Assembly (NCBI GenBank): GCA_041485885.1
Contig: JBGPKL010000007.1
Coordinates: forward strand, 41,404-105,403
Direction of reading: 5' to 3'
Length of the DNA: 64,000 nucleotides
Origin: JACQFZ01 sp041485885
GTDB lineage: Bacteria; Pseudomonadota; Gammaproteobacteria; Acidiferrobacterales; Sulfurifustaceae
The notes under the pieces were generated by a model. The model did not search any database, was not told the origin of the DNA, and worked only from the letters and a program-made list of their open reading frames with translations. Of this stretch, positions 9,170-18,044 are shown piece after piece (the first letter of the stretch is position 1; each line of letters opens with the position of its first letter). Position numbers and translations under genes: made by a program.

Positions 9170-10111
9170 TCATTTCCGAGACGCTCGACGAACGTCAATC
9201 TTGTCTCCCACATCGATCACCATCAAGTCTTCGCCCAGCTCGAGCGGCCCTGAATAAGTTTTTCGCGTCGGCGGGATCAAGTCTTCTTCCGTGGCGGTCG
9301 GCAGCACGATATGCGAATACACCGCCAGTCTCGGTTTCACTTTGGAAAAAACCTCCCCGGCCTGCTCCGGCGTCACGTGATGGGCAATAATGCTATTAGC
9401 CATTCCGAGAGGAGTGCCGGCCCGCTGCAATGTTTCCGGCGCCACCACCTCATGGATCAAGACATCCGCCCCTTGAGCGCGGCGAATGAGATTTTCAGAA
9501 ACGCGCGTGTCCCCGGAGAGGACCACCGAGTGGCCCGCGTAGTCAATTCGGTATCCGAAAGCCGGTTTAACCGGTGCATGATCCACCTCGAAGGCGGTGA
9601 TCTTCACCCCGCCTTGGTCGTACACCACTCCTTCGTTGATATCCTCGGCGAGGACGACGACCCCGTCCGCCGGCGCTCGCTCGTCGCTCTGTCTCATCTG
9701 AATGTCGAATTCGTACGCCTGCTGTAGGTGCGACATCATCTTTACAGTTCCTTTCGGGCCCCACACACGCAACGGCGTGTCGCGCCGTGAGACCAACCAA
9801 CCGGTCAACCATAGATCCGGAATGCCGACCACGTGATCGGAATGGAGGTGCGTCAGAAAGAGACCGCGCACATCTCGCCACCGAACGTTGATTTGATTGA
9901 GGCGTTGCAGTGCTCCACGGCCCGCATCGAACAGGAATTTCTGCTCCCCGGCTTCTATCAAAATACTGGGTCCGAATCGATCCATTACCGCCGGTGGGGA
10001 ACCGGTACCCAGTAGAGTGACTCTGATTGTCTCGCCGTAGGCGATCGCCGGGGCAAAGACGATTACTAGATGCGCAACTACAATCACTCTACGAAAACGG
10101 GTCGAGACCAT
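9170..10111 (-). CDS. Secreted MBL-fold metallo-hydrolase
   Basis: This 313-residue protein has a signal peptide ending around AIAYG (residue 26). The metallo-beta-lactamase motif THLHSDH is at 87-93, with a downstream LSGDTR and a late HHV/YSHI histidine set. The arrangement resembles the RNase Z / arylsulfatase-like branch of the fold, but export to the periplasm argues against tRNA processing. The substrate is unknown. It is convergent with the M16 protease gene. Confidence 0.88.
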   Translation of the reverse strand: MVSTRFRRVIVVAHLVIVFAPAIAYGETIRVTLLGTGSPPAVMDRFGPSILIEAGEQKFLFDAGRGALQRLNQINVRWRDVRGLFLTHLHSDHVVGIPDLWLTGWLVSRRDTPLRVWGPKGTVKMMSHLQQAYEFDIQMRQSDERAPADGVVVLAEDINEGVVYDQGGVKITAFEVDHAPVKPAFGYRIDYAGHSVVLSGDTRVSENLIRRAQGADVLIHEVVAPETLQRAGTPLGMANSIIAHHVTPEQAGEVFSKVKPRLAVYSHIVLPTATEEDLIPPTRKTYSGPLELGEDLMVIDVGDKIDVRRASRK

Positions 10112-10190
10112 CTCGATCCTCCACTAGTTGAGATTCAAAAGGACCTCGCGAGGAATGCCGCATTACCGGCCGCGACTCCCCCGCCTCCCT

Positions 10191-10604
10191 TCACGCACTG
10201 ACACGAGTTATCCCGCTTGCTGGTTTGGATTGCGCTTTCACCTGCTTTGCATCGAAGGACTTCTTTGCCTTCAGCACGTCGCCGACATTCGTTGCAACCC
10301 ATCGCTCGAGGCTTTCGACTTCTTTGGCGAGCGACGCGCCCATCTTGGTGAGGCGGTATTCGACTCGCGGCGGCACTTCGCCGAAGTCGAAGCGGTCGAT
10401 CATTCCGTGGCGCTCAAGCTTTCGCAGCGTCTGGATGAGCATTTTCTCCGACACGCCGCCGATTTCGCGGCGCAGTTGGGCGGTGCGGCTGGGTTTGTGG
10501 GCGAGGCGGAAGATCACGAGCAGCGCCCATTTTTCGGCGAGCAGCTCCAACACGTTGCGGGATGGGCATTCGACGCTGCAAATATCGGGTCGCGCTTTCG
10601 GCAT
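10191..10604 (-). CDS. HxlR-family transcriptional regulator
   Basis: This 137-residue winged-helix protein has the HxlR hallmark layout: an early cysteine (CSVECP), then VLELLAEKWALLVIFRL and LRREIGGVSEKMLIQTLRKLERHGMI. The ATG at 10604 was chosen because the upstream frame has no HxlR homology. The family senses redox or electrophile stress and often controls a divergent detoxification gene. Here that gene is the glutathione transferase starting 135 bases away, and a strong inverted repeat lies between the two starts. Confidence 0.92.
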   Translation of the reverse strand: MPKARPDICSVECPSRNVLELLAEKWALLVIFRLAHKPSRTAQLRREIGGVSEKMLIQTLRKLERHGMIDRFDFGEVPPRVEYRLTKMGASLAKEVESLERWVATNVGDVLKAKKSFDAKQVKAQSKPASGITRVSA

Positions 10605-10621
10605 TGGGGTTCTCTCTTCGT

Positions 10622-10663
10622 GACACTTACCAGAAGGTAAGTACTTTTCTATTCGTAAGTGTC
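10622..10663. promoter_or_regulatory. Putative HxlR operator between hxlR and gst
   Basis: GACACTTAC at 10622-10630 and GTAAGTGTC at 10655-10663 are perfect 9-base inverted repeats. A nested ACTTACC/GGTAAGT pair lies inside the left half. GTAAGT/ACTTAC half-sites are the known pattern recognised by HxlR-type regulators. The position between divergent starts suggests autoregulation plus control of the transferase gene. Confidence 0.7.
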
Positions 10664-10738
10664 CCATTAGATTAGCGCCTCGCGCAATCGCCATCGCAAC
10701 CGCAACCGCGATTGCGTCAACTCGAAAAGGAGAAACGA

Positions 10739-11347
10739 ATGAAACTGTATTACTCGCCCGGCGCTTGCTCGTTGTCACCCCACATCGCTCTGCGCGAAGC
10801 GGGCGTGCCGGTGGAATTGAAGAAGGTGGACCTCGCCGCGAAGCAATTGGACGGTGGCGGCGATTATTTGCAGGTGAACGGTAAAGGCCAAGTGCCGGTG
10901 CTGGAGCTACCGGACGGCAGCGTGCTGACCGAAGGTCCGGCAATCGTGCAGTACATCGCGGATCAAAATCCGGACAGCAAGCTCGCGCCGAAGGCCGGCA
11001 CGCTGGAGCGCTACCGCCTGCAGGAATGGCTCAACTTCATCACGTCCGAGCTGCACAAACAATTCAGCCCGCTGTTCAACAAAGCCGCGGCGCCCGAATG
11101 GAAAGCGGGCGTGATGGCGAACATCAGGAAGCGCTTCGACTGGCTCAACAAGCAGCTCGACGGCAAGACGTACCTCATGGGCGAGCAATTCACCGTCGCC
11201 GACGGCTACCTCTTTACCATACTCAACTGGGCACGGCACGTAGGGCTCGATCTGGCGGATTGGCCGGCGATCAAGACTTACCACGAACGCGTTCGTGCGC
11301 GCCCGAAGGTGCAAGAAGCGTTGAAGGCGGAAGGATTAGTTAAGTAA
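10739..11347 (+). CDS. Glutathione S-transferase (GstA-like, beta class)
   Basis: This 202-residue protein starts MKLYYSPGACSLSPHIALRE, the N-terminal pattern of bacterial beta-class GSTs, with the cysteine at position 10 that binds glutathione. The N-terminal thioredoxin-like domain is followed by an all-helical domain from about residue 85. It conjugates or reduces electrophiles with glutathione in the cytosol. AAAGGAGAAACGA precedes the ATG. It is divergent from the HxlR gene and probably induced by electrophiles through it (inference from layout). Confidence 0.93.
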   Translation: MKLYYSPGACSLSPHIALREAGVPVELKKVDLAAKQLDGGGDYLQVNGKGQVPVLELPDGSVLTEGPAIVQYIADQNPDSKLAPKAGTLERYRLQEWLNFITSELHKQFSPLFNKAAAPEWKAGVMANIRKRFDWLNKQLDGKTYLMGEQFTVADGYLFTILNWARHVGLDLADWPAIKTYHERVRARPKVQEALKAEGLVK

Positions 11348-11450
11348 TTCGCCGCGGAAGCGATCGGGGACGAGCGATCGTCTCCGAATCGCGGAAGCCA
11401 AGGCAAGTCAGCACGTAGGGCGCAATACGCGAAATACGATCCAGGCATGC

Positions 11451-12128
11451 CTAACGATCCATTATCTCGATACCTTTGTTATCGAGTACGGCCTTCAAAT
11501 TAGGATTTGCTACAGCGAAAGCGGTGAGGCCCAACGATTTCGGCGTTACCTTCTGCGCAGCAACATAGCTCTCTACCGCCGTCGTTTCATACATTAGCTT
11601 CATGCTCGGGTTAGTTGTGCGAAAGGCAAGTCCGCTGAAGGCGGCAGCTTTTAATGCCAAAATCTTCGAATCATTCGTTTTTGAGGTAGCCACGTTGAAT
11701 TGAGCGGCGGCGTTGTCAAAATCCTTGATTGCGAGGTAAGCCGCTCCGAGTGTCTTCGCTGGCAACGTAGGATGGCTCGGGTCTGCGGATACCCTCGCGA
11801 GAAGTATCTTCAAACCTTCACTTTGTTGAGCGCTAAGTTGCACGGGATCCAAGTTTTCGATAGGCGCAACAATCTGAGCAATTTGTCGCACAGCGCGCCA
11901 TCTTTCCTCATACACTTCATAAAGTAATCGAATACGAGTGACTTCTTTTGTATCGGCTCGCCTTTCGGCGGAAAATATTTGTGCCGTATAGCTCTTGGCT
12001 ATCTCATCATGCTCGTCAAAAGGCTGTTTGAATTTCGACGCGTCATGAGCCGTGTAAGCACCCCATGGCCCAGCTACTCCACCGACAATCGCAAACGCTA
12101 TAGTCAAATATTTTTCGATTTTGTTCAT
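11451..12128 (-). CDS. Unknown membrane-anchored protein
   Basis: A 225-residue product with one N-terminal hydrophobic segment (ITIAFAIVGG region, residues 7-24) and a long helical remainder. Parts around residues 120-190 have the alternating Ala-rich look of TPR-like helices. ATG 12128 has GAGAGA 8 bases upstream; a GTG six bases earlier is possible. Base composition is visibly richer in A+T than the flanking metabolic genes, as are its neighbours to 14.4 kb. I do not recognise the family. Confidence 0.6.
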   Translation of the reverse strand: MNKIEKYLTIAFAIVGGVAGPWGAYTAHDASKFKQPFDEHDEIAKSYTAQIFSAERRADTKEVTRIRLLYEVYEERWRAVRQIAQIVAPIENLDPVQLSAQQSEGLKILLARVSADPSHPTLPAKTLGAAYLAIKDFDNAAAQFNVATSKTNDSKILALKAAAFSGLAFRTTNPSMKLMYETTAVESYVAAQKVTPKSLGLTAFAVANPNLKAVLDNKGIEIMDR

Positions 12129-12181
12129 CGTCACAATCTCTCAGACCGTTTTTCTCCTAGCCGATCATTCTAGGTATGTGC

Positions 12182-12212
12182 CCACAACAAGGGCGCAACG
12201 CCCTTGTTGTGG
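12182..12212. terminator. Strong hairpin downstream of the 12.2-12.5 kb gene
   Basis: CCACAACAAGGGCG and CGCCCTTGTTGTGG form a perfect 14-base stem with a three-base loop. It lies just past the stop of the minus-strand gene ending at 12227. No T-run follows on either strand, so it may act as a 3' stabiliser or a Rho-dependent end rather than a classical terminator. Confidence 0.55.
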
Positions 12213-12226
12213 TAACGCGTCACGAT

Positions 12227-12544
12227 TTATGCCTTAAGGTACGTCACTTCCGCAGCTTGGTAACAAGCTTGCCATACAAGCGGCGACTTACCGGTCTTCG
12301 AGGGATTCTTTGCATCAAGCGCGAAATTTCCAATCGTGTCGGCCAGCTTCAGACCTAGAGGACCTTCCAACAGTTTGATGGGGTCCAGATGCTTACCCCA
12401 GATATAACGTCCACTTTTCTCCTCCAAAATGGCGCGAAATGCTCCAAGGATGGGATAGACAAATCCCGAAGGCACTCCATATGAAGATTCCTTGTTAACG
12501 AAAAGCAATCTCGTTTTGTGCTTTCCCTTGTAGACGGAAGCCAT
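12227..12544 (-). CDS. Small unknown protein whose start lies in a hairpin
   Basis: A 105-residue product with no recognised domain, mixed composition and no membrane segment or signal peptide. Its ATG (12542-12544) is inside one arm of a perfect 12-base inverted repeat (12541-12552 with 12561-12572), so either the start is masked in the mRNA or the repeat truncated a longer gene. The upstream minus-strand sequence continues in other frames without a convincing start. It could be a gene fragment. Confidence 0.4.
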   Translation of the reverse strand: MASVYKGKHKTRLLFVNKESSYGVPSGFVYPILGAFRAILEEKSGRYIWGKHLDPIKLLEGPLGLKLADTIGNFALDAKNPSKTGKSPLVWQACYQAAEVTYLKA

Positions 12545-12572
12545 AGGGGGACAAGCGATCGTCCCCCTATGG
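12541..12572. repeat. Perfect 12-base hairpin over a start codon
   Basis: CCATAGGGGGAC and GTCCCCCTATGG pair perfectly around an 8-base loop. The minus-strand ATG of the next small gene falls in the 3' arm of the stem. Confidence 0.75.
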
Positions 12573-12718
12573 CGAAGCTTTTAACGAAATGGACTGCGCG
12601 CTGCAGCTCAATACCGTTCGCACCGCGTATTCGGCCCATCGATCGTTTCTAGTCGGCGGAAGTCCGCGGTCGTGATTCCATTTCCGGTCAGTTGTGGCGA
12701 AAGGTAAAACACTGGCCT

Positions 12719-13465
12719 TTAGCGATGATATTGAACAATGTGTGGGCGAAGGGTGTTCTCAACATCACCTATTATCCTGTCGAGCCGTTCTTTGAATTCA
12801 TCTGTCTCCCCATACCCTCCGTATAAAACATCATGACGTTTCTTCACCAATTCTGGACCAGGACTCTCGTAGCTAGAGCTTGGATTTCGTGCCTCGACTG
12901 TTTCTTGAATGGCAAAGAGCAATTCTGCAATCAACCGATTCAAAGGATTTGCCTTCGTGCGAATTTCTGATCCCCAGACTACTTCCGCTTCAAGAAGGCT
13001 TGCATCAAGTTTCGCCTTCGCAGTTGAAATGGGTTCCCATCTTCTCTGATAGGCTTGCGCCAAAGCGTGCCATTCCTTCTCTTTCTCGGATAGTTCTCTT
13101 AGTTTCTCTTGTGGAAGGTCCGGTGCGCGTGAATATTGCATAAACGGATTTCGAGCACCGGCGATGGCCTCCCGCAGTTCATAAACAGCAACCAGCATGT
13201 GTTTTGCCAACTGATATTCCGTGTTTCCTCGTAGCTGACGTCGCCACACGTCCAGTCCGCGCAAGCCCACGAAGGCAGCGACGATCGCTGCGACTGAAAG
13301 CGCGACGTCTTTGACAACAGCAATTGTAACTGCTTCAGCTAACACAAGTGCACCACCAACAGTGACCCACCCAGAGCCTTCCTTCAACAGCAAACGTAGC
13401 GTGATGCCATGCGCACGACTAATCCGTTTCCCGATCGCCGTCGTGTTCGTCCAGTACGCTTGCAT
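12719..13465 (-). CDS. Unknown protein with N-terminal membrane segments and coiled-coil tail
   Basis: The product has about 248 residues from the ATG at 13465 (MQAYWTNTT...). Two hydrophobic segments lie within the first 75 residues (VTVGGALVLAEAVTIAVV and VALSVAAIVAAFVGL). A charged, helical cytosolic part follows, rich in Glu/Lys with likely coiled coil at about residues 110-160. The upstream in-frame start at 13498 adds residues without a hydrophobic role. Family unknown. It belongs to the same AT-richer block as its neighbours, all on the minus strand. Confidence 0.6.
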   Translation of the reverse strand: MQAYWTNTTAIGKRISRAHGITLRLLLKEGSGWVTVGGALVLAEAVTIAVVKDVALSVAAIVAAFVGLRGLDVWRRQLRGNTEYQLAKHMLVAVYELREAIAGARNPFMQYSRAPDLPQEKLRELSEKEKEWHALAQAYQRRWEPISTAKAKLDASLLEAEVVWGSEIRTKANPLNRLIAELLFAIQETVEARNPSSSYESPGPELVKKRHDVLYGGYGETDEFKERLDRIIGDVENTLRPHIVQYHR

Positions 13466-13519
13466 GGTTTGATCGTAGGGTGATCGTGCGCACGGCACAC
13501 GCTACCCTTGCTGATGCGA

Positions 13520-14413
13520 TCAAAATTTTCGCTCGCTCGGTTCGCTTTTCTCGCAGCGGCCAGAGATGTCGGCACCACCGCCCTTCAGATATCGAAGTTT
13601 ACTTTTTAAGGCGCCAGTGTGCCTATCTATGAAATACTCAACCGTGAGGTCATCCTTCTTTATTTGGAACTCTATCGCGTCCTCAGTGATTCGATGCTCG
13701 CCAGGGAAAGGGACCTTATTGGCAGATCGGACGCGTTTTTGGTTCTCATCGATGACGAGTACTAAATCGTCTAGATTCTCTGGCGCCTTTGCGATGGCAA
13801 TGAACTCGATTCGCCGTGTGCAGCGTAGACCAAAGAGTGGTTTGAGTTCCCGTTCGCTCGCCTTACTGCCGAAGGTCAACAGTGTAATGAGCTTGTTCTT
13901 CTCTCCTAATTTCTCCGCGGTGGCTGTCTTGAGACCACCGCACCTAAAAGTTGCGCGCGTCGACCCGATGTTCCATTGACTCACTTTGTCGACAATTTCA
14001 ACCCAATTCCCTGGAGCAACTAGATCGAATTTGTACGTTCCATCAACCACAATTCTTGGTTGTCCAAATCGTTGCGAAAGCCAACTACCGATCTGCTCGC
14101 ACTCATCATTCGATAATTCGATAGAGTTGATCGATAGCAGGTTCTGCCGCCCTGGTGTTTCTACGACGATGAGGTACGCGTGCAAATTCTTTCCGTCGAT
14201 CTCCACCAGGCGTTCCATCGTAAAAACCTGCCCCGGCTCTTGCTTGCCTTTAAAAGAGTTCCATCCGCTCATCGTCCAGACTTTGGACTGCTCCGCCTTA
14301 TCCCACACGAGCGCTTGCCAGTACGCCTTGCTTCCGATTGAGTCGGCTAGTGGTTCCGCGGTGGCGCCGGTCGCGACCAGTATGGCAACGCTTGCGAATA
14401 TAAAGCGATTCAT
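13520..14413 (-). CDS. Unknown secreted protein
   Basis: The product has 297 residues with a clear Sec signal peptide (MNRFIFASVAILVATGATAEP, cleavage after ATA) and four mature cysteines. No membrane segment follows. The ATG at 14413 places the hydrophobic leader at the N-terminus; an ATG at 14440 would add nine residues. The stop is 55 bases before the start of the next minus-strand gene, so the two may be co-transcribed. I recognise no family. An envelope role is inferred from the leader only. Confidence 0.65.
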   Translation of the reverse strand: MNRFIFASVAILVATGATAEPLADSIGSKAYWQALVWDKAEQSKVWTMSGWNSFKGKQEPGQVFTMERLVEIDGKNLHAYLIVVETPGRQNLLSINSIELSNDECEQIGSWLSQRFGQPRIVVDGTYKFDLVAPGNWVEIVDKVSQWNIGSTRATFRCGGLKTATAEKLGEKNKLITLLTFGSKASERELKPLFGLRCTRRIEFIAIAKAPENLDDLVLVIDENQKRVRSANKVPFPGEHRITEDAIEFQIKKDDLTVEYFIDRHTGALKSKLRYLKGGGADISGRCEKSEPSERKF

Positions 14414-14724
14414 TCTTTTTCTCTGTTTCGAATTGATCATATCCATGCAGCGATAAATGCACCGTGCAACCACGGGATATTGGAAATTCGAACTGAAAAA
14501 CGTCGAGGGATGACGTTCGATCATCTAATCCTACGTGGCAGGAATTGTTTGCGTTTCATAAAGAAGTGTAGACGGTATTCTCTAACAATATTGGAATTGA
14601 GCGATCCTCATCAGGGTCAAATGCTCACAGAATCTCTAGCGTTCAAGTCACCGTCGAACTCTCGCTATGCAGCGATCAGCGCGCATTTGCCACGCTTCGA
14701 CCGCGAGGCGCGCCAGCCCCAGCG
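14414..14724. other. Intergenic, no gene seen
   Basis: About 310 bases between two minus-strand genes. I see no convincing coding sequence, repeat or terminator. It likely holds the promoter of the secreted-protein gene at 14413. Confidence 0.5.
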
Positions 14725-16383
14725 CTACGACCTCCGCACGGTTACCAACGTTTTCAGTTTCGTCACCAGTCCGAGGACTGCAGGATACCTTGCAGCTACG
14801 CTCTCCAGGTGGTGGATGATCGCCTGCGCATCGTCGAGACGTTTTGTCTGTTGATATTTCACGGCGGCGCGGTAGTACCACTCGATCGCTTTCTCTCGAT
14901 CTGCCGAAATGCCGATGCCGTTCTCGTAGATGTAGGCGAGACTGTTGGCCGCCTCTGGCATGCCCGCCTCGGCCGCTTTCTCGTAACAGTCGATGGCCTT
15001 CACGGAGTTGCGCGGCACGCCGCGGCCATCTGCGTACATAGCGCCGAGTGCGTACCGTGCCGCTGTGTGACCGCGCTCCGCGGCGCGCGCGTATAACTCC
15101 ACGGCTTTCGATTCGTCTCGCAGCACTCCGGACCCGGCGGCGTATAGCTGAGCGAGCGCGTAGAGGGCGCGGGTATCGTTCGCCTGCGCAAGCGGTTCGA
15201 GGTGTTTAAGCGCTTGCTCGTACTCGTGGCGATCAATTGCTTCGATGCCGAGTTGATAGCGTTCCCGCTTTGGGCGGTCGGCTTGGCGCGAGCGATAGAT
15301 TTGATAGCCTGCGGCAATGGCAGGGCTTATCAGCAGTAACTGAACCCCGAAGTTCTTTACGAAAAGCACTACGGCCGTGACCAACACGAACGTCGCGATA
15401 ACAAAAAGAGGTAGTATTGCTGACGAAGCCGCAATGAAATTGAGCTTGGTTAGCCAGGTCTCTTCTTGAGTGAGATCAACCTTCTCTAACACTAACTCCT
15501 TCGCCCAGCTTCGCTTGGCGCGGAAAAACACAAGACCAATGGCAAGTCCAAATGCAGCGCCGGAGAGATGCGCAACAAAATTGATTCCGCTTTGTGGTTG
15601 CGACATTTGGTAAAACAAATTCCAAGCTACATACCAGATCGCAACAAACCAAGCGGGTACAGCGAAAGTACCAGCGGAGAGAAGAAACCAGAACGCAAAT
15701 CTAATTTTCGCGTGCGGGAGGAAGTAAACGAAAAGTGCGAGCATCCCCATTACAACGCCAGAGAGCCCAAGGGTCGGATCGAGATCGTCTGCCCAGCGTG
15801 AGATGGCCGTGTCGAACATCCCGATACCGAACGAGAGTCCTATGATTGCGCCGAGAAACAGTACCGGCCCCAGAATCAATTCGACCGCAGCAGCAAAAGC
15901 GAAGAAAAAGATGAGATTAAAGATGACGTGCTCCCAACTCACGTGGGCGAACGACGACGTAAGCATGCCGACGGGATCAAAGCGGGAGCGGTCGTGCCAC
16001 AACCGCGCGGTAAGAAACACCGGCGCGTGTTCAGCGAAAGCGCGATATTGCATGCGTAGACGTTCCGCTGCTGACGCATCGACGGCGCGAATCATGTCAT
16101 CGGCATGCCACACCAAGTGCTTTTCTGGATCGGGGTCGAAATAGATGTGAAGCACGGCCTGCTCACACGAGAGATCCGATTTTCCCACGCGGTAGCCCTC
16201 CGCTGCGGACCCACCCTCGCTCGATGCCGCAAGCTGGGCGCAGGTATTCTTTGCATGTACCGCGACCCGAGCTTCGTTCCGCTGTTGCAGGAAGTAAATG
16301 AGAAGACAGGCTATCGCCACGGCAATCGTGGCGATAGGAATTTTGTGGAGCTTGATTTGGGCACGGTAGGGAAATAGAAACAT
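14725..16383 (-). CDS. Rhomboid intramembrane protease fused to Sel1-like repeats
   Basis: A 552-residue fusion. The N-terminus has one membrane helix (about residues 16-32), then a domain with conserved-looking cysteines, then the rhomboid core. That core has HVIFN (152-156), the catalytic serine in GLSG (S208) and the catalytic histidine in NFVAHLSG (H272), the dyad of active rhomboids. After two more membrane helices (about 320-360), residues 380-520 form about four Sel1/TPR repeats (ALAQLYAAGSGV, ALGAMYADGRGV, SLAYIYENGIGI). Rhomboids cleave membrane proteins within the bilayer; the Sel1 part probably binds partners on the cytosolic face. The substrate is unknown. Confidence 0.88.
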   Translation of the reverse strand: MFLFPYRAQIKLHKIPIATIAVAIACLLIYFLQQRNEARVAVHAKNTCAQLAASSEGGSAAEGYRVGKSDLSCEQAVLHIYFDPDPEKHLVWHADDMIRAVDASAAERLRMQYRAFAEHAPVFLTARLWHDRSRFDPVGMLTSSFAHVSWEHVIFNLIFFFAFAAAVELILGPVLFLGAIIGLSFGIGMFDTAISRWADDLDPTLGLSGVVMGMLALFVYFLPHAKIRFAFWFLLSAGTFAVPAWFVAIWYVAWNLFYQMSQPQSGINFVAHLSGAAFGLAIGLVFFRAKRSWAKELVLEKVDLTQEETWLTKLNFIAASSAILPLFVIATFVLVTAVVLFVKNFGVQLLLISPAIAAGYQIYRSRQADRPKRERYQLGIEAIDRHEYEQALKHLEPLAQANDTRALYALAQLYAAGSGVLRDESKAVELYARAAERGHTAARYALGAMYADGRGVPRNSVKAIDCYEKAAEAGMPEAANSLAYIYENGIGISADREKAIEWYYRAAVKYQQTKRLDDAQAIIHHLESVAARYPAVLGLVTKLKTLVTVRRS

Positions 16384-16620
16384 GAGGGCTGAATGTGACT
16401 CTTAGTCGTGACTTTAGAGTTTAGTAGATGGTGTGCGCCGACTTTCGTGATACGACAGATTCGCATGACATGCGCTGTCCGAACCGCACACCCGGGCAGG
16501 CTCCACAGTTGCACGCACTAGAAGACCGACAAGGCATAGATTTATTTGATTGAGAGCCTGTAAGTCAGGTAAAAGACCGATTTGTTGTCGCATTCCGGCA
16601 CGAAACCCAAGGAGGCACCT

Positions 16621-17241
16621 ATGCCCATCCAACTCTATTCCTGGCCCCGAAGCTCCGGCACCCGCGTTTCCTGGGCGATCGAGGAGCTGGGTGTTCCTTA
16701 TGAGTACGTCGAAATCAATCGTGAGAAGGAAGAGAATCTGGCGCCGAAGTACCTGGCGATAAATCCGCAAGGGAAGGTCCCGGCGCTGGTCGATGGCGAC
16801 CAGAAGTTTTTCGAATCAGGTGCGATATTGCTGCACCTGGGCTTCAAGTACGGTGTCGAGAAGAAACTCTGGCCGGGACCTGGCAGCCAGGCGCGTGCCG
16901 ATGCGCTCTGCTGGACGGTGTGGGCGATGGCCGATTTGTCGCCGCACATGATGCAGTACCTGTATCACGGTCTCGACACACCCATGTCGTACAGCCCAGA
17001 GGACCGCAGCAAAGCGCACGCCGAGTACAGCCTGTCGCAGCTCAATCGACAATTGGGCGCGCTCGAAGCGCGCTTGCAGGGGCACGACTATCTGCTCGGC
17101 GACTTCTCGCTCGTCGACGTTGCGGTCGCGGGTGTGGCGGGCTTCGGCATCAGGTTGGGTGTGAACGTCGAGAAATACCCGCGCGTCGCTGCGTGGGTGA
17201 AACGCTGCTTCGAGCGGCCGGCGTTGAAGCGGGCGCGGTAG
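16621..17241 (+). CDS. Glutathione S-transferase-like protein
   Basis: A 206-residue protein beginning MPIQLYSWPRSSGTRVSWA, a GST N-terminal thioredoxin-like domain with the Ser-rich active site of the theta/nu-like bacterial groups. NPQGKVPAL and the ESGAILLHL segment are typical of the glutathione site. A helical domain starts near residue 90. AAGGAGG sits 6 bases before ATG 16621, which settles the start. It stands alone, unlike the HxlR-linked paralogue at 10.7 kb. Substrate unknown. Confidence 0.92.
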   Translation: MPIQLYSWPRSSGTRVSWAIEELGVPYEYVEINREKEENLAPKYLAINPQGKVPALVDGDQKFFESGAILLHLGFKYGVEKKLWPGPGSQARADALCWTVWAMADLSPHMMQYLYHGLDTPMSYSPEDRSKAHAEYSLSQLNRQLGALEARLQGHDYLLGDFSLVDVAVAGVAGFGIRLGVNVEKYPRVAAWVKRCFERPALKRAR

Positions 17242-17289
17242 ATCGGGCGCAGCGATTACTATGTGGTGCGGTACGCTTCGCGCAGCGCA

Positions 17290-17541
17290 CTACTTGTGTT
17301 GAGCTGCACGTCTAGGTTTGGTGAGACCACGAATGTCTTCGAAATATCGCCGATGGGTTAGACGTAGCGCATCTTCCGACGCAGCATCGAGAAGGACCAC
17401 CTCCCGATCGATTCCTTTGCTCTTGAGCGACAGCTCTAGTTCCAATCGACGGTCTTCGGCATTCTGTCGATCCGACTCATCAAACGGACTCAACTTTATC
17501 AAACGACCTTTCGAGCGGTCATATTCGATTAAGAAAATCAT
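17290..17541 (-). CDS. Small conserved-looking partner of the RelA/SpoT-domain gene
   Basis: The product has 83 residues, starts MIFLIEYDRSKG and is rich in charged residues, with no signal or membrane segment. Its ATG overlaps the TGA of the RelA/SpoT-domain gene (17538-17541), which points to translational coupling. From general recall, similar small proteins of this pattern (EYDRSKGRL..REVVLL..) follow RelA/SpoT-domain genes elsewhere; I cannot verify this here. Function unknown. Confidence 0.6.
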   Translation of the reverse strand: MIFLIEYDRSKGRLIKLSPFDESDRQNAEDRRLELELSLKSKGIDREVVLLDAASEDALRLTHRRYFEDIRGLTKPRRAAQHK

Positions 17542-18044
17542 TCCTTCTTTCTCCTCTTCTCCAGCTCCGCTATATTACCTTGTAGCAGATCGGCGATTCG
17601 TTGCTTTACGATGGGAAGTTTGGTGCGTAAAGCGCCCATTTTCTCTTTCGTCTGGCCGTCAGCGAATTCTCCTGTCTGTTTCATAACATCTTCGAATGTC
17701 TCTACTACTTCCACTGCCTCTACAAGTTCTGCCAATTGCACAAGCAACGACCGGGCTGTATCGTCACCCGCGCCGTATTTGATGGCTGGGTCGATCACGT
17801 CGGAAAACTTTTCCGAAAGCTCTGCCCACTGGTGCTGCAATGCGGTCCGAATCTGTATTTCAACCAGTTTATCTTCGACAGAAACGATCACATGCACCGC
17901 GCGATAACCATAGCTCGGACGGCTGCGGCGATCCACCACTACGGACCTTGGAAACAGGTTCTTTAATAAATCAACAGCAAGCCCCGCCACGATGACACCG
18001 CCTTCGATGGCGCAAATTCGGCTCTTCGGCGTATAGTTACGCAC
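17538..18044 (-). pseudogene. RelA/SpoT-domain protein, 5'-truncated
   Basis: The 168 residues contain the second half of a RelA/SpoT nucleotidyltransferase domain: RRSRPSYGYRAVHVIV (residues 40-54) and VEIQIRTALQHQWAELSEKF (61-80), which form the nucleotide and metal site. The first half of the domain is missing, with its RxKxxxSxxxK region and the usual DI-G-RI segment. The nominal GTG start (18044) has an in-frame stop six codons upstream. The 3' region encodes a helical tail. A (p)ppGpp-type synthetase is the ancestral function, but activity of this remnant is doubtful. Confidence 0.7.
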
